Shown here piece by piece: positions 43,101 to 54,001 of a DNA stretch of 64,000 bases (its first letter is position 1; every line of letters begins with the position of its first letter). The DNA comes from an uncultured Clostridia bacterium. GTDB lineage: Bacteria; Bacillota; Clostridia; TANB77; CAG-508. Under the pieces are notes generated by a model, which was given only the letters and a program-made list of their open reading frames with translations, searched no databases and was not told the origin of the DNA. The DNA is taken from contig CAMMZC010000001.1 of the NCBI GenBank assembly GCA_946529215.1, forward strand, positions 1-64,000. The letters are read 5' to 3'. Position numbers and translations under genes: made by a program.

Positions 43101-43674
43101 TCTTTATTTCGTTTGAAAGTTTGTCTAAATCTATTTCTTCTAATAAAATTCTTAAACTTTCTGCTCCCATTCCAGCCTTGAAAGAGCCTTTTCCATATTT
43201 TTCTACAGCTTCGTGATATTCTTTTTCTGTTAAAACTTGTGCTTTTTCTAAGCCAGAAGTTCCTTTATCTGTAACTATATATGAAGCAAAATAAATTACT
43301 TTTTCAAGGTTACGAGGTGAAATGTCTAGCATTAAAGCAATTCTACTTGGTATTCCTTTAAAATACCAAATATGTGCTACTGGTGCTGCAAGTTCTATGT
43401 GTCCCATTCTCTCACGTCTTACTTTAGATTTTGTAACTTCTACACCACATCTGTCACATACTACTCCTTTATATCTTACTCTTTTGTATTTACCACAATG
43501 GCATTCCCAATCCTTTGTTGGTCCAAATATTCTTTCACAAAATAAACCATCTCTTTCAGGTTTTAATGTTCTGTAATTTATTGTTTCTGGTTTTTTTACT
43601 TCCCCTTTTGACCATTCTCTGATCTTTTCATCTGATGCTATTCCTATTTTTAGTTTATTAAATGATTCTTCCAT
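40135..43674 (-). CDS. rpoC: DNA-directed RNA polymerase subunit beta'
   Basis: 1179 residues. N-terminal zinc ribbon ([20 protein letters not shown]), the catalytic [14 protein letters not shown] loop around residue 450 with three Asp residues for magnesium, bridge helix and trigger loop region ([19 protein letters not shown]), and a second zinc site ([13 protein letters not shown]). Complete and typical. The ATG has AAAGGAGG upstream. It follows rpoB after 130 bp that contain a long hairpin. Confidence 0.98.
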   Translation of the reverse strand: MEESFNKLKIGIASDEKIREWSKGEVKKPETINYRTLKPERDGLFCERIFGPTKDWECHCGKYKRVRYKGVVCDRCGVEVTKSKVRRERMGHIELAAPVAHIWYFKGIPSRIALMLDISPRNLEKVIYFASYIVTDKGTSGLEKAQVLTEKEYHEAVEKYGKGSFKAGMGAESLRILLEEIDLDKLSNEIKKEISKSTEQKRLKLLKRLDTVESFRISGNRPEWMVMNVVPVIPPDLRPMVQLDGGRFATSDLNDLYRRVINRNNRLKRLIELEAPEIIVRNEKRMLQESVDALIDNSRRGRPVTGAGGRALKSLSDMLKGKQGRFRQNLLGKRVDYSGRSVIVVGPELKIYQCGVPKEMAVELFKPFVMKELVGRGIAHNIKNAKRMVERLRPEVWGILEEVIKDHPVMLNRAPTLHRLGIQAFEPVLVEGRAIKLHPLVCTAFNADFDGDQMAIHLPLSPEAQAEARFLMLSTNNLLKPQDGKTVTVPTIDMVFGGYYLTMEVEGELGEGKYFKDPEEAIMAYENHEVGMHAKIWVRRTLEIDGELKSKKIETTVGRIIYNEGIPQDLGYKDRTNPDEMFQYEIDFPVDKKKLGKLIDTCIKVHGLSVSAALLDNVKDKGFKYSTRSGLTYSMEDVKVPEDKPEILAEAEQQVENVRKQYRRGLITNDERFKEVVNIWNNATTKVGKSLEERLEPLNPINLMVQSGARGNLNQLRQAAGMRGLMAGTTGKVIEIPIKASFAEGLDALEYFISSHQARKGLADTALRTADSGYLTRRLVDVAQEIIVRDHDCGTTEGLWVYDIKDGNQLIETIQERLIGRFVTHDVINPETKEVIVDTNTMITDEIADKIVAAGIDRVEVRTVLACRSKHGVCQKCYGMGLARHDLVNIGESVGIVAAQSIGEPGTQLTMNTKHAGGAIGTDITQGLPRVEELFEARKPKGLAVITEIAGKVKIKETKKKKEVVVTSNDDSKTYTIPFGSKMKVQNGDMIEAGDPLIEGSINPSDILAIKGPEGVYEYLTTEVQKVYRNQGVDINDKHIEVIGRQMLKKVRVEDNGDSDMFPGTLVDMYEFADKNAELKEKGLKPATGKRVLLGITKASLATDSFLSAASFQETTRVLTEAAIKGKEDDLIGLKENVIIGKLIPAGTGMQKYQDIQINTEQKEENSGEQTEEMENVAK

Positions 43675-43718
43675 TTAATAAAGCCCCTCCTTTATATATA
43701 GGTTTCTTTTCGACATCA

Positions 43719-43774
43719 GACTAATTTTGAAAATCCACTGCAGTTGCAGACTTTGCTGTCTTTCAAAATTAGTC
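43719..43774 (-). other. Hairpin in the rpoB-rpoC intercistronic region
   Basis: Perfect 14-bp arms GACTAATTTTGAAA/TTTCAAAATTAGTC with an inner GCAG-rich stem. No T-run follows on the minus strand, so an RNA-processing site or mRNA stabiliser is more likely than a terminator. Confidence 0.65.
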
Positions 43775-43804
43775 CTTTATCTTATATTCAATTATTTATT
43801 CTTT

Positions 43805-46800
43805 CTACTCTTCCTCGTCAAAGAAATCGTCTTCCCCTTCTTCGTCTAAATCATCAAATAATTCATCATCATCTAGACCAACATCGATTTCTTCGTCGTC
43901 ATCAAGAAGTTCATCATCTTCTAAATCATCATCATCGTCATCTATATAGTTTTCTTCAATCTCGCTATCTACTGCAACATCTGAGTTTTCTCCACTAATC
44001 ATCTTTTTGTGTTCATCAATGTTGAAATCTACAGCGTCTTCTATATCTTCTTTAAGTTCAAGTTCTTTGTCATTATCATATAGTCTGATGTCTAATCCTA
44101 AAGCTTGAAGTTCTTTTACTAATACTTTGAAACTTTCTGGAACTCCTGGCTCAGGAATATTTTCGCCTTTAACTATTGCTTCATAAGTTTTAACTCTTCC
44201 TACTACGTCATCTGATTTTACAGTTAACATTTCTTGTAATGTGTAAGCTGCACCATAAGCTTCTAGTGCCCAAACTTCCATCTCTCCGAAACGTTGTCCA
44301 CCAAATTGTGCTTTACCTCCAAGTGGTTGTTGAGTAACAAGTGAGTATGGTCCAGTTGAACGAGCATGGATTTTGTCATCTACTAAGTGGTGTAATTTAA
44401 GCATGTATTGAACACCAACTGTAACTGGTTTATCAAATGGTTCTCCTGTTCTTCCATCATAAAGAATTGATTTACCATCTGTTGAAAGTCCTGTCTCTGC
44501 AAGTAATTGTTCTATTTCTTGTTGATTTGCTCCGTCAAATACTGGAGTTGCAATTTTCCAACCTCTTTCTCTAGCTACCATTCCTAAATGAACTTCTAGA
44601 ATTTGACCTAAGTTCATACGAGAAGGTACACCTAGTGGGTTAAGCAAAATATCGATTGGTGTTCCATCTGGCATAAATGGCATATCTTCTACTGGCAATA
44701 TTCTTGAAACAACACCTTTGTTTCCGTGACGTCCAGCCATTTTATCTCCTACAGAAATCTTTCTCTTTGTAGCTATATATACTCTAATTACTTGATTTAC
44801 TCCTGGTGCTAATTCGTCTGAATTTTCTCTAGTAAAGATTTTAACATCTACTATTGTTCCTGCTTCTCCATGTGGAACTCTCAAAGATGTGTCTCTAACT
44901 TCTCTAGCTTTTTCTCCGAAAATAGCTCTTAATAATCTTTCTTCAGCTGTAAGTTCTGTTTCTCCTTTGGGAGTAACTTTTCCTACCAAAATATCTCCAG
45001 TTCTTACTTCTGCACCAATTCTTATAATTCCGTTTTCGTCTAGGTCTTTTAATTGGTCATCTCCAACATTTGGAATATCACGTGTAATTTCTTCTGGTCC
45101 AAGTTTTGTATCACGACATTCACAATCATATTCTTCTATATGAATTGATGTGAATACATCTTCTTTAACAAGTCTTTCACTTAGCAAAACTGCGTCCTCG
45201 TAGTTGTATCCTTCCCATGTAGAGAATGCAATAAGTACGTTTTTACCAAGTGCCATTTCTCCATTTTGTGTAGAAGGTCCATCTGCTATTGCATCACCTT
45301 TTTTAACTTTTTCACCAACTTTTACAATTGGTTTTTGATTTATACATGTTCCACCATTTGTTCTTTTAAATTTACGCAAATGATGTGTAACTGTTTTTCC
45401 ATTTTTGTATTTAACAGTAATTGATGTGCTATCCACATGTTCTACTACTCCATCATCTTCTGCTAAAACTAATATTCCAGAGTCTTTTGCAGCTCTGTAT
45501 TCCATACCTGTTCCAATCATAGGTGAATCTGTAATCATAAGAGGAACAGCTTGTCTTTGCATGTTTGCACCCATTAAGGCTCTTTTTGCGTCATCATGCT
45601 CTAAGAATGGTATCATTGCTGCAGCAATTGAAACTAATTGTTTTGGAGATACGTCCATATATTGAACTTCGTCTCTTTCAACTTCCATTATTTCATTACC
45701 ATATCTTACTCTAACTCTTTTATTTGCAAATGTTCCATCTTCTGCTAAAGGCTCAGATGCTTGAGCAATATAATATTTATCTTCTGCATCTGCACTCATA
45801 TATTCAACTTCTTCTGTTGGTTTATGAGTTTCTGGATCTATTTTTCTGTATGGAGTTTCGATAAATCCATATTCATTTATTTGTGCATAAGATGTAAGTG
45901 CTGATATAAGTCCAATGTTTGGTCCTTCTGGAGACTCTATTGGGCAAAGTCTACCATAGTGAGTATAGTGAACGTCACGAACTTCGAATCCTGCTCTTTC
46001 TCTAGACAAACCTCCAGGTCCTAATGCTGAAATTCTTCTTTTATGTGTTAATTCTGATAATGGGTTTGTTTGGTCCATAAATTGAGAAAGTTGTGAACTT
46101 CCAAAGAATTCTCTTATTGCTGATGTTATAGGTTTTGTATTGATTAATGTTTGTGGTGTTACACTGTCTATATCTTGAATTGTCATTCTTTCACGTACTA
46201 CTCTTTCAAGTCTAGCTAGACCAATTCTAAATTGATTTTGCAATAACTCACCAACACATCTAATTCTTCTGTTTGCTAAGTGGTCTATATCATCTGGCTC
46301 TCCCAATCCTTGTGCTAAGTTTAATAGAACACTAATTGATGCAATCATATCCTCTGTTGTGATGTGTTTTGGAACTAATTCATCATATCTTTCTTTTAAG
46401 ATTTTTGCTAAATCTTTTTCTTCTGTGTTATCTAAAATATTTTTTAATACTGCATAATTTACGTTTTCTTTGAAATGTAATTTTCCAAAATCAAAATTTG
46501 GAAGTATTTTGTATATGTTTGCTGTTCCATTTCCTATAATTCTGATTTTTTGGTCATTATATTTAATGTCTACAATATTAATTCCAGCATTTTGAATTGC
46601 TTCTGCAACATCTTCGGTGATTTGTTCATCTGCAGATACAAAAATTTCTCCTGTTTCTGGATCTACTATATCTGAAAAAGAAATTTTTCCAGCTATTCTG
46701 TTTGCTAGTCCTAATTTTTGATTAAATTTAAATCTTCCAACTTTTGCTAAATCATATCTTCTATTATCAAAAAACATATTACTAAATAAAGTTCTTGCTG

Positions 46801-47551
46801 CTTCTTCTGTTGGAAGTTCTCCTGGTCTTAATTTTCTGTATATTTCTAGAATAGCTTCCTCTTGAGTTTTTATTGGATCTTTGTTTATTGTAGTTTCTAT
46901 TAATTGATTTTCCCCAAATAATTCTCTTATTTGATCATCTGTAACTATTCCTATGGTTCTTAAAAGTGTTGTAATTGGAACTTTTCTTGTTCTATCTACA
47001 CGTACATAGAAAATGTCGTTACTATCTGTTTCATATTCAAGCCATGCGCCTCTTAAAGGCATAACTGTAGATGTGTATGTTTTTCTACCTGTTTTAGGAT
47101 CAAAAATCGCATCATAATAACATCCAGGTGAACGTACCAATTGGCTTACTACAACTCTTTCTGCACCATTTATAATAAATGTTCCAGAGTCTGTCATAAG
47201 TGGGAAATCACCAAGATAAATTTCTTGCTCTTTTATTTCTCCTGTTTCTCTGTTGATTAAACGTACTTTTACGTGTAATCTACTAGAATATGTAGCATCT
47301 CTTTCTTTTGCTTCTTCTAAAGTGTATTTTGTTTTGTCTTCCATGTAATAATCGAAAAATTCAAGAACTAAGTTTCCAGAATAGTCTTCTATTGGTGAAA
47401 TATCTTTTAATACTTCGCCTAGACCTTCTTCTACAAACCAATCGTAAGAATCTCTTTGAACTGCAATAAGATTTGGCATTTCGATATAATCGCCAACTTT
47501 TGAGAAATCTTTTCTTACTGCTTTTTCGTACTTAATTTCTTTTAATTTCAA
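43805..47551 (-). CDS. rpoB: DNA-directed RNA polymerase subunit beta
   Basis: About 1248 residues. Recognisable rifampicin-pocket region ([40 protein letters not shown]), and the C-terminal blocks [20 protein letters not shown] and [16 protein letters not shown] strongly acidic tail of about 60 residues follows ([20 protein letters not shown] and onward). The start is probably TTG at 47551: GAGGTG lies 6 nt before it, and the earlier GTG is part of that site. It is not preceded by rplJ-rplL; instead it has its own promoter and a leader of about 210 nt. Confidence 0.97.
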   Translation of the reverse strand: MKLKEIKYEKAVRKDFSKVGDYIEMPNLIAVQRDSYDWFVEEGLGEVLKDISPIEDYSGNLVLEFFDYYMEDKTKYTLEEAKERDATYSSRLHVKVRLINRETGEIKEQEIYLGDFPLMTDSGTFIINGAERVVVSQLVRSPGCYYDAIFDPKTGRKTYTSTVMPLRGAWLEYETDSNDIFYVRVDRTRKVPITTLLRTIGIVTDDQIRELFGENQLIETTINKDPIKTQEEAILEIYRKLRPGELPTEEAARTLFSNMFFDNRRYDLAKVGRFKFNQKLGLANRIAGKISFSDIVDPETGEIFVSADEQITEDVAEAIQNAGINIVDIKYNDQKIRIIGNGTANIYKILPNFDFGKLHFKENVNYAVLKNILDNTEEKDLAKILKERYDELVPKHITTEDMIASISVLLNLAQGLGEPDDIDHLANRRIRCVGELLQNQFRIGLARLERVVRERMTIQDIDSVTPQTLINTKPITSAIREFFGSSQLSQFMDQTNPLSELTHKRRISALGPGGLSRERAGFEVRDVHYTHYGRLCPIESPEGPNIGLISALTSYAQINEYGFIETPYRKIDPETHKPTEEVEYMSADAEDKYYIAQASEPLAEDGTFANKRVRVRYGNEIMEVERDEVQYMDVSPKQLVSIAAAMIPFLEHDDAKRALMGANMQRQAVPLMITDSPMIGTGMEYRAAKDSGILVLAEDDGVVEHVDSTSITVKYKNGKTVTHHLRKFKRTNGGTCINQKPIVKVGEKVKKGDAIADGPSTQNGEMALGKNVLIAFSTWEGYNYEDAVLLSERLVKEDVFTSIHIEEYDCECRDTKLGPEEITRDIPNVGDDQLKDLDENGIIRIGAEVRTGDILVGKVTPKGETELTAEERLLRAIFGEKAREVRDTSLRVPHGEAGTIVDVKIFTRENSDELAPGVNQVIRVYIATKRKISVGDKMAGRHGNKGVVSRILPVEDMPFMPDGTPIDILLNPLGVPSRMNLGQILEVHLGMVARERGWKIATPVFDGANQQEIEQLLAETGLSTDGKSILYDGRTGEPFDKPVTVGVQYMLKLHHLVDDKIHARSTGPYSLVTQQPLGGKAQFGGQRFGEMEVWALEAYGAAYTLQEMLTVKSDDVVGRVKTYEAIVKGENIPEPGVPESFKVLVKELQALGLDIRLYDNDKELELKEDIEDAVDFNIDEHKKMISGENSDVAVDSEIEENYIDDDDDDLEDDELLDDDEEIDVGLDDDELFDDLDEEGEDDFFDEEE

Positions 47552-47768
47552 AAAAATCACCTCTAAAAAAATTTAAGCAGATTTAAATATATTATAGAAT
47601 AAAAAAGTCCTTCTTAAAATAAAACAAAATTAGCGAATCTTCAAATTGCCTGCTCTTCAATTCTTTAATCCGCCTTTGTATTTATTTTAATTCCTCTTTT
47701 TTATCTAATAATTATCTTTTTTGAATTTAAAAATAGCAAAAATTTCGCTATCGTATTTTAACACTACA
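47552..47768 (-). other. Long rpoB leader
   Basis: About 210 nt between the promoter and the start codon. It contains an ATAGC/GCTAT hairpin (47737-47755) and a GCG..CGC pairing (about 47633-47675). Regulation at the leader is possible; no known ribosomal-protein binding motif was recognised. Confidence 0.4.
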
Positions 47769-47798
47769 ATTTTACCACAAATTAGTAGTGCTTGTCAA
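47769..47798 (-). promoter_or_regulatory. SigA-type promoter for rpoB-rpoC
   Basis: Perfect TTGACA, 18 nt, TAAAAT preceded by a TG on the minus strand. Confidence 0.8.
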
Positions 47799-47827
47799 TA
47801 TTTTTTAAAATTTTTTTAAAAAAACTA

Positions 47828-47856
47828 TTGTATTTTTTTTAGATTTATGTTATCAT
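47828..47856 (+). promoter_or_regulatory. Promoter for tRNA-Trp
   Basis: TTGTAT, 17 nt, TATCAT, ending 17 bp before the tRNA. Confidence 0.65.
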
Positions 47857-47873
47857 TAAAAAGTATTCAATTT

Positions 47874-47948
47874 AGGGGTATAGTGTCAATGGTAGCACAT
47901 CGGTCTCCAAAACCGCCTGTGAGGGTTCGAGTCCTTCTACCCCTGCCA
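47874..47948 (+). tRNA. tRNA-Trp (CCA anticodon)
   Basis: Acceptor AGGGGTA/TACCCCT, anticodon loop CTCCAAA, T-loop GTTCGAGTC, discriminator G and encoded CCA. The first anticodon-stem pair is a T-C mismatch, slightly unusual. It is oriented away from the rpoB promoter and is a single-gene transcript. Confidence 0.95.
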
Positions 47949-47951
47949 AGC

Positions 47952-47989
47952 AAAAACAGTGATTTCAAAAGATTTCACTGTTTTTTTTT
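47952..47989 (+). terminator. Terminator after tRNA-Trp
   Basis: AAAACAGTGA/TCACTGTTTT stem and T9. Confidence 0.92.
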
Positions 47990-48062
47990 ATTTTTGTGTT
48001 TGCATAATTTCAATATTTTACATATTTTCTTTCAAAAAATTAGTCAAAAAGTTAGTCAAAAT

Positions 48063-48575
48063 TTATGAAATTAATTTCTTTATATCTTCGTCTTGTTTTA
48101 ACCTTGGACTCAAAAAATGATATGCTTCTTTGTTTTGCTCTACCGCAAGAGTTGCAATTTCTTTATTATCACGTAATCTAAAACTTGCATATTTTATTAT
48201 AAGTCCTTTATTTGTTACTGCAGCTTTTACAATTTCTTCATCATCTCTTAATTCTTCACTAGCAAAATATAGAGTTTGACCATAAGTTTCTACACTTGAC
48301 TTTATTACATCTCTATCAGCTTTTAATCTTTCAGATGCATAGCAAGCAGTCCATGGAGCTTTTTTTATTCCAAGCATTACAACTTCTTTATCATCTTTTA
48401 ATTTATCTGAAGCAAATTCCAATGCTTCACCATCTTGATTTAAAGCCGTTTCTACTACTTCTTTGTCATTTTTCAATTCATCTGAAGCATAGTCTAAAAG
48501 TTTGCCTTCCTTGCTTACCACTTTCATAATAAAATCTTTATTATCCGAATTCTTCTTTATTTCTTCTATATCCAT
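48063..48575 (-). CDS. DUF4116 repeat protein
   Basis: 170 residues made of about five copies of a unit of some 25-30 residues (for example LLDYASDELKNDKEVVETAL, ALEFASDKLKDDKEVVMLGI, LYFASEELRDDEEIVKAAVT). This is the DUF4116 pattern. The repeats probably form a helical solenoid for protein contacts; function unknown. No signal peptide. Its leader holds palindrome R4. Confidence 0.88.
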   Translation of the reverse strand: MDIEEIKKNSDNKDFIMKVVSKEGKLLDYASDELKNDKEVVETALNQDGEALEFASDKLKDDKEVVMLGIKKAPWTACYASERLKADRDVIKSSVETYGQTLYFASEELRDDEEIVKAAVTNKGLIIKYASFRLRDNKEIATLAVEQNKEAYHFLSPRLKQDEDIKKLIS

Positions 48576-48648
48576 ATTACTCTCATTCCTTCTTCAATAT
48601 TGAATATAAGTATTTTAAAGACTAATCTTATATATTTAATTTTTTAGC

Positions 48649-48727
48649 AAATTAAAATATAATTTTGAAATTTATGCGCCGGAGCGAAGCGACATAAGAC
48701 ATAAATTAAAAAATTATATTTTAATTG
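48649..48727. repeat. Palindromic intergenic repeat, copy R4
   Basis: Arms AATTAAAATATAATTTT and its near complement, core TTATGCGCCGGAGCG, AA, GCGACATAAG. It ends 7 bp before the stop codon of the lytic transglycosylase gene. Confidence 0.85.
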
Positions 48728-48733
48728 TTAGCT

Positions 48734-49285
48734 TTACTCATATAGCTCTTTATATATTCTATAATCTTTTAAAATTTTTCTTACATAGTTATTAGTTTCT
48801 TTAAAAGGAATATTTTCAACATTTGAACCATCTGCCTCTATTTTTCCAGAATTAATCCAAGAATCTACATTTCCACTTCCAGCATTATATGCAGCCAAAG
48901 CCAGCTGGATATTTTTATATTTTTGAAGCATTCTCGAAATATATTTAGTGCCTAGTTTAATGTTGATTTCTGGCTCAAACAAATCATCATTATCTATTGT
49001 CATATTTAAGCCTTTTGCTATTTCTTGACCAGTTGAATCCATAAGTTGCATTAAACCTTTTGCTCCTTTTTTAGATTCAGCATTTTCATTAAAATTGCTT
49101 TCAGCTTTTATGCAAGCAAAAATTAAGTATTTATCAACATCATATTCTTTACTGTACTTTTCAACATATTCACTATATTTAGTTATATAAAAAACTTTCA
49201 TTATTGTATTTTTGTTTGCAAATATTACAATCAGTATAGTAACAATTACAATTAATACAATTAAATATTTCCAAATCTTTTTCAA
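48734..49285 (-). CDS. Lytic transglycosylase, GH23/SLT fold
   Basis: 183 residues. N-terminal membrane anchor (YLIVLIVIVTILIVIFA) and an SLT domain: FACIKAESNFNENAESKKGA with the catalytic Glu, KGLMQLMDSTGQEIA, LALAAYNAGSGNVDSW. It cleaves peptidoglycan outside the membrane, with a possible role in spore-related or general wall turnover. The start is TTG behind AAAGGA. Confidence 0.92.
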   Translation of the reverse strand: MKKIWKYLIVLIVIVTILIVIFANKNTIMKVFYITKYSEYVEKYSKEYDVDKYLIFACIKAESNFNENAESKKGAKGLMQLMDSTGQEIAKGLNMTIDNDDLFEPEINIKLGTKYISRMLQKYKNIQLALAAYNAGSGNVDSWINSGKIEADGSNVENIPFKETNNYVRKILKDYRIYKELYE

Positions 49286-49352
49286 ATTTAATCCTTTCTG
49301 TATAAGAGAAAACTCCCACTTATAGCTATGTAATATAAAAATATAATAAAAC

Positions 49353-50306
49353 TTATCCTCTATAAATTACATAACTATAATAAACAACGAACATAATCAA
49401 AAATATACTTCCTTCATATTTACTTATTTTTCTATCATTATAAGAAAAAATAAACAAAAGTAAAGCACTAGCTATCATCGAAATTAAGTCTATATAATTA
49501 ATACTAATTTGCTGAATTCCTCCAAATAATGCTATTGGAATTCCTATAACCATACCAATATTAAATATATTACTTCCAACTACATTTCCTATAGCAATAT
49601 CATATTCACCCTTTCTTGTTGCTGTTACAGAAGTAACTAACTCTGGAAGTGAAGTTCCAAGTGCTATAACTGTTAATGCCACCATTCTTTCACTTATGCC
49701 AATGGTTCTAGCTAAACTTGATGCATTTTCAACTACTAAATTACTTCCAATTATTATTGCAACTAAGCCTAAAACAGTAAATAAAATAGCTTTTTTCATT
49801 GACATATATTTTTCTTCTTGATTTTTGTCTATTTTATTTCTAGCCATTTTTATTAAATAGTAAACAAACACTAAAAAGAAAAGTAGAATAACTATTCCAT
49901 CACTTCTTGTAAATGTATTATTAAATCCTTTATCAAATAATTTATCTGATAATAAAACCATAAATATTGCTGTCATAAGTAGTGTAATAGGAAGTTCTTT
50001 TTTTACTGTGTTATCCTTTACTCTTAATGAATGAAACATTGCAGATACTCCAAGTATTAGTAATATGTTTAAAATATTACTACCTATTACATTTCCTAAT
50101 ACCATATCTCCACTGCCATTTAATAATGATTTTACACTAACAGCAAATTCTGGAGCACTTGTTCCAAATGCTACAATTGTTAATCCTATTAGCATTTTAG
50201 ATACTTTAAAATTTCCTGCTACACTTGATGCTCCATCTACAAATACATCTGCTCCTTTAATTAATATAACAAATCCTATAATTAACAATAATATATATGC
50301 TACCAT
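49353..50306 (-). CDS. Calcium/sodium antiporter of the CaCA (YrbG) family
   Basis: 317 residues with about ten helices in two inverted halves. The alpha repeats are intact: VAFGTSAPEFAVSVKSLLNG with GNVIGSNILNILLILG, and IALGTSLPELVTSVTATRKG with GNVVGSNIFNIGMVIG. It probably exports calcium in exchange for sodium. AAAAGGAG precedes the ATG. Confidence 0.93.
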   Translation of the reverse strand: MVAYILLLIIGFVILIKGADVFVDGASSVAGNFKVSKMLIGLTIVAFGTSAPEFAVSVKSLLNGSGDMVLGNVIGSNILNILLILGVSAMFHSLRVKDNTVKKELPITLLMTAIFMVLLSDKLFDKGFNNTFTRSDGIVILLFFLVFVYYLIKMARNKIDKNQEEKYMSMKKAILFTVLGLVAIIIGSNLVVENASSLARTIGISERMVALTVIALGTSLPELVTSVTATRKGEYDIAIGNVVGSNIFNIGMVIGIPIALFGGIQQISINYIDLISMIASALLLFIFSYNDRKISKYEGSIFLIMFVVYYSYVIYRG

Positions 50307-50368
50307 TTTTTGCTCCTTTTTTATACTGACATTTCACTTTTCCACTTTCGTAGAAACTTTTTGGTGCA

Positions 50369-53071
50369 CTATTTACAATCATACCAATTCTCTGCTTCTG
50401 AAACTTCAGCAATTAATGGCACTTTTAAATTAGCTGCACTTTCCATACACTCTTTTAATAATTTTTTAATTTCTTCTTTTTCCTCAATTGGTGCTTCAAG
50501 CATCATTTCATCATGAACTTGTAAAACTATTTTTGTTTTTAAATTTCTTTTTTGCAATTCTTTAAATACTTTTATCATTGCAATTTTCATTATATCTGCT
50601 GCAGTTCCTTGAACAGGTGTGTTCATTGCAGCTCTTTCTCCAAATTGTCTTACCATATAGTTATTTGATTTTAGTTCTGCAATTTCTCTTCTTCTTCCAA
50701 ACATTGTCATAGAATAACCAGTCTCTTTAGCTTTTTTTATAGATTCCTGCATAAACATTCTAACACCAGAATATTCTGTTAAATATTGTTCTATATACTC
50801 TTTTGCCTTATTTCTGTTTATTCCAAGTTGCTGACCAAGTCCAAATTCACTTATTCCATATACAATACCAAAGTTTACAGCTTTCGCACTACTTCTTTGT
50901 TCTTTCGTTACCTCTTCTACAGGTATGCCAAATACTTTTGAAGCAGCTTGTTTATGTATATCTTCTCCATTTTTAAATGCTTTAATCATATGCTCATCTT
51001 CAGATAAATGTGCCAAAACTCTAAGCTCAATTTGTGAATAATCTGCATCTATATAAACCTTTCCTTTTGCAGGTTTGAAAACTTTCCTTAACTGTTTTCC
51101 AAATTCAATTCTTGTAGGAATATTTTGAAGGTTTGGCTCTGTTGAACTTATTCTTCCTGTTGCAGTTATTGTTTGGTGGAAAAATGAATGTATCCTTTTT
51201 GTTTTTGGATTTATAAAAGGCTTTAATCCTTCAACATAAGTTGAATTAAGTTTTGTAAGTTGCCTGTATTCCAATATTTTTTCTATAATAGGATGTTCTG
51301 GTCGAAGTTTTTCTAAAACATCTACATCTGTTGAATATCCAGATTTCGTCTTTTTAATCACAGGTAATTTAAGTTTTTCAAATAACAATTCTCCTAATTG
51401 TTTTGGAGATTTTATATTAAACTCTTCACCTGCTAAATTATATATCTCTTGTGTTAAAAAATCAATTCCATCTTGCAATTTTATTCCAAAATTTTCAAGC
51501 TCAGTTTGTTCTACATACATACCATTTGCCTGCATATCTCCTAAAACTTCTATTGTAGGCATATCTATTGTTTCAAAAAGTTCTAATTGCTCAGTTTCTT
51601 GCAATTTTTCTTTTAAAATTTTTGAAGCCTCATATATTGCATTTGCATAAAAAGTAAATTTATACATATCTACATCTTTTTCTTGTGGAGTATCAAATAA
51701 AGTCATTTGACTTTGACTTTCTTCAACACCTTTAGATTTTAAAAAGCTTTCTGTATTTATGTCTAAATAATTCTCTATTATCTTATCTATTGGATATTTT
51801 CCATCAGTAGGGTTTAGTATATATGCTGCAACAGAAATGTCAAATTCAATGTTTTTCATTATAATATCATTTTGTCTTAATAAAATATATGTGTAATTCA
51901 TCTCTGTCCCAATTTTTTCTATTTTTTCATCTTCAAATACATTTTTCAAAAATTCTTTGCTAGGATTTTTTATATAAAAAGTTTCATTTTTATCAAAGTC
52001 AAAAATACTAATTGACTCTATTTCTTGTTTTAGAATCAATTCTTCATTTGAAGATGGCTTTGTTCCAATATAATACACACATTTTTTAAGTTCTTGTAAT
52101 CTTTTTAAAACATCTTCTTCTGTTACATTTGAATTTATATTTACATTTATTTCTTTTTTTGGTGCTATATTTGCTCCTTCTACATCTTCCAAATTAAATC
52201 TTTCTATATATCTCTTAAAATTCAAATTTTGAAAAATCTCTAAAACCTTTACTTTATCCCATTCTTCTACTTTTAAAGTTTCTAGATTATCGTCTAGCGG
52301 AACATTTACATCTATCTCTCCAAGTTTTTTAGATAAAAATGCCATATCCTTATTTGCTACAATGTTTTCTTTTTGCTTACCTTTTAAATTATCTTCCCCT
52401 TTTTCAATAGATTCATAAAGCTTTTCTACAGTTCCGAATTTTTGAATAAGAGAAATAGCTGTTTTAGGTCCTATTCCTGGAACTCCTGGAATATTGTCAG
52501 ATGTATCTCCTTGAAGCCCTTTAACATCTATCAAAGCTTTTGGCTCTAAGCCATATTCTTCTACAACCTTGTTTCTGTCATAATCTTCTGTTTCGGTCTT
52601 TCCTGCTTTAGTTCTTGGAATTCTTATTGTAGTTTTATTTGTTGCAAGTTGAAATGTATCTCTATCTCCAGAAAGTATGACTACATCTAATCCTTGTGCT
52701 TCTCCATATTTTGCTAAAGTTCCTAAAATGTCGTCTCCTTCATATCCTTCTTTTTCTACAATATCTATATTCATAGCTCTTAAAACTTCTTTAATCATAG
52801 GCATTTGCTCTTTTAATTCATCTGGCATTCCATGTCTATTTGCCTTGTATTTATCATACATCTTATGTCTTGCTGTAGGTGCCTTTAAATCAAAAGATAC
52901 AGCCATATAATCAGGATTTAAGTCATCCATTATTTTAAACATTATTGCTAAAAATCCATAAACTGCATTTGTGTATTTTCCATCTTTTGTTGTTAGCATT
53001 TTACTTCCCATAATTCCATAAAATGCTCTATTCATTATACTGTTTCCATCTATTAATAAAAGTTTTTTCAA
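50369..53071 (-). CDS. polA: DNA polymerase I
   Basis: 900 residues. 5' nuclease domain (about 1-295: LLIDGNSIMNRAFYG, VILSGDRDTFQLA, QGDTSDNIPGVPGIGPKTA), a 3'-5' exonuclease-like domain that lacks the DxE motif of proofreading enzymes (ISIFDFDKNETF instead), and a complete polymerase domain (DADYSQIELRVLAH, RSSAKAVNFGIVYG, VHDEMMLEAP). Loss of proofreading is usual in Firmicutes PolA. The start is TTG behind GGAG. Confidence 0.97.
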   Translation of the reverse strand: MKKLLLIDGNSIMNRAFYGIMGSKMLTTKDGKYTNAVYGFLAIMFKIMDDLNPDYMAVSFDLKAPTARHKMYDKYKANRHGMPDELKEQMPMIKEVLRAMNIDIVEKEGYEGDDILGTLAKYGEAQGLDVVILSGDRDTFQLATNKTTIRIPRTKAGKTETEDYDRNKVVEEYGLEPKALIDVKGLQGDTSDNIPGVPGIGPKTAISLIQKFGTVEKLYESIEKGEDNLKGKQKENIVANKDMAFLSKKLGEIDVNVPLDDNLETLKVEEWDKVKVLEIFQNLNFKRYIERFNLEDVEGANIAPKKEINVNINSNVTEEDVLKRLQELKKCVYYIGTKPSSNEELILKQEIESISIFDFDKNETFYIKNPSKEFLKNVFEDEKIEKIGTEMNYTYILLRQNDIIMKNIEFDISVAAYILNPTDGKYPIDKIIENYLDINTESFLKSKGVEESQSQMTLFDTPQEKDVDMYKFTFYANAIYEASKILKEKLQETEQLELFETIDMPTIEVLGDMQANGMYVEQTELENFGIKLQDGIDFLTQEIYNLAGEEFNIKSPKQLGELLFEKLKLPVIKKTKSGYSTDVDVLEKLRPEHPIIEKILEYRQLTKLNSTYVEGLKPFINPKTKRIHSFFHQTITATGRISSTEPNLQNIPTRIEFGKQLRKVFKPAKGKVYIDADYSQIELRVLAHLSEDEHMIKAFKNGEDIHKQAASKVFGIPVEEVTKEQRSSAKAVNFGIVYGISEFGLGQQLGINRNKAKEYIEQYLTEYSGVRMFMQESIKKAKETGYSMTMFGRRREIAELKSNNYMVRQFGERAAMNTPVQGTAADIMKIAMIKVFKELQKRNLKTKIVLQVHDEMMLEAPIEEKEEIKKLLKECMESAANLKVPLIAEVSEAENWYDCK

Positions 53072-53153
53072 AACATTTTCTCCTTCCGCATTATATGTTT
53101 ATCACTTAAATTATATATAATTATTACCAAAATATAGGAAAGTAAAAACTTTC

Positions 53154-53897
53154 CTATTTCCTATTTGCTATTCCTTTTAATGCTTCCAATCCTTCTATTG
53201 GTACAGCAAAAATTACTGTATTTGATTGATCACTACTTAAATCATTTAATGTAGAAAGTGTTCTAAGGTGTAACGCTCCTGGTGCTTGATTCATAATATT
53301 TGCAGCTATTGCTAAATTATTTGCAGCTTCAACCTCTCCATTTGCTTTTGTTATTACTGCTTGTTTTTCTCTTTCTGCCTCTGCAACTTTTGCAATAACT
53401 CTTTTCATCTCTTCTGGTAAAGATATATCTTTAAGTTCAACATTTTCTACTTTAATACCCCATGGGTCTGTTTCTTCATCTACTATATTACATATTTCTG
53501 TGCTAAGTTTTTCTCTCTCAGTTAATAATTCATCTAAGGAAACTGAACCTACTATATTTCTCATAGTTGTTTGTGCAAGTTGGCTTACTGCATAATTAAA
53601 ATTTTGTACAGCAAGAATAGCTTTTGATGCATCAAATATTTTATAATATAATACTGCATTTATTTTTATAGAAACATTATCTCTTGTAATTGCCTCTTGT
53701 TCAGGCACATCTACTGCCTTTGTTCTTACATCAACTTTTTTGTATGAATGAATTATTGGAAATACTAAATGCCACCCTGGGCTTAATGTTTTGGCAAATT
53801 TACCAAATCTAAATAAAATTCCTCTTTCATATTCATCAATTTGTCTAATTGAAAACAAACAAAGTGCTAAAATAATTACTAATAAACCTATTATCAT
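53154..53897 (-). CDS. SPFH/band-7 (slipin-type) membrane protein
   Basis: 247 residues. One N-terminal membrane helix (MIIGLLVIILALCLFSI), the SPFH domain (YERGILFRFGKFAKTLSPGW, VDVPEQEAITRDNVSIKINA, ISLPEEMKRVIAKVAEAERE) and a helical C-terminus rich in Ala (GEVEAANNLAIAANIMNQAP). It is a stomatin/slipin homologue that organises membrane microdomains. The usual NfeD partner is not adjacent. Confidence 0.92.
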   Translation of the reverse strand: MIIGLLVIILALCLFSIRQIDEYERGILFRFGKFAKTLSPGWHLVFPIIHSYKKVDVRTKAVDVPEQEAITRDNVSIKINAVLYYKIFDASKAILAVQNFNYAVSQLAQTTMRNIVGSVSLDELLTEREKLSTEICNIVDEETDPWGIKVENVELKDISLPEEMKRVIAKVAEAEREKQAVITKANGEVEAANNLAIAANIMNQAPGALHLRTLSTLNDLSSDQSNTVIFAVPIEGLEALKGIANRK

Positions 53898-54001
53898 TTT
53901 TCGTTCCCCTTTCTTTTTACTTTAAACTTATTTTTGATACATATAATTTATCATTAACCCTTTTATTTGTCAATAATTTTTGATATTTTCATCTTTTATT
54001 T

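Noticed and set aside
43744..43998. His/Arg-rich plus-strand frame at the rpoB end
   Set aside because: Antisense of the acidic GAT/GAA-rich tail of RpoB; not a metal-binding protein.
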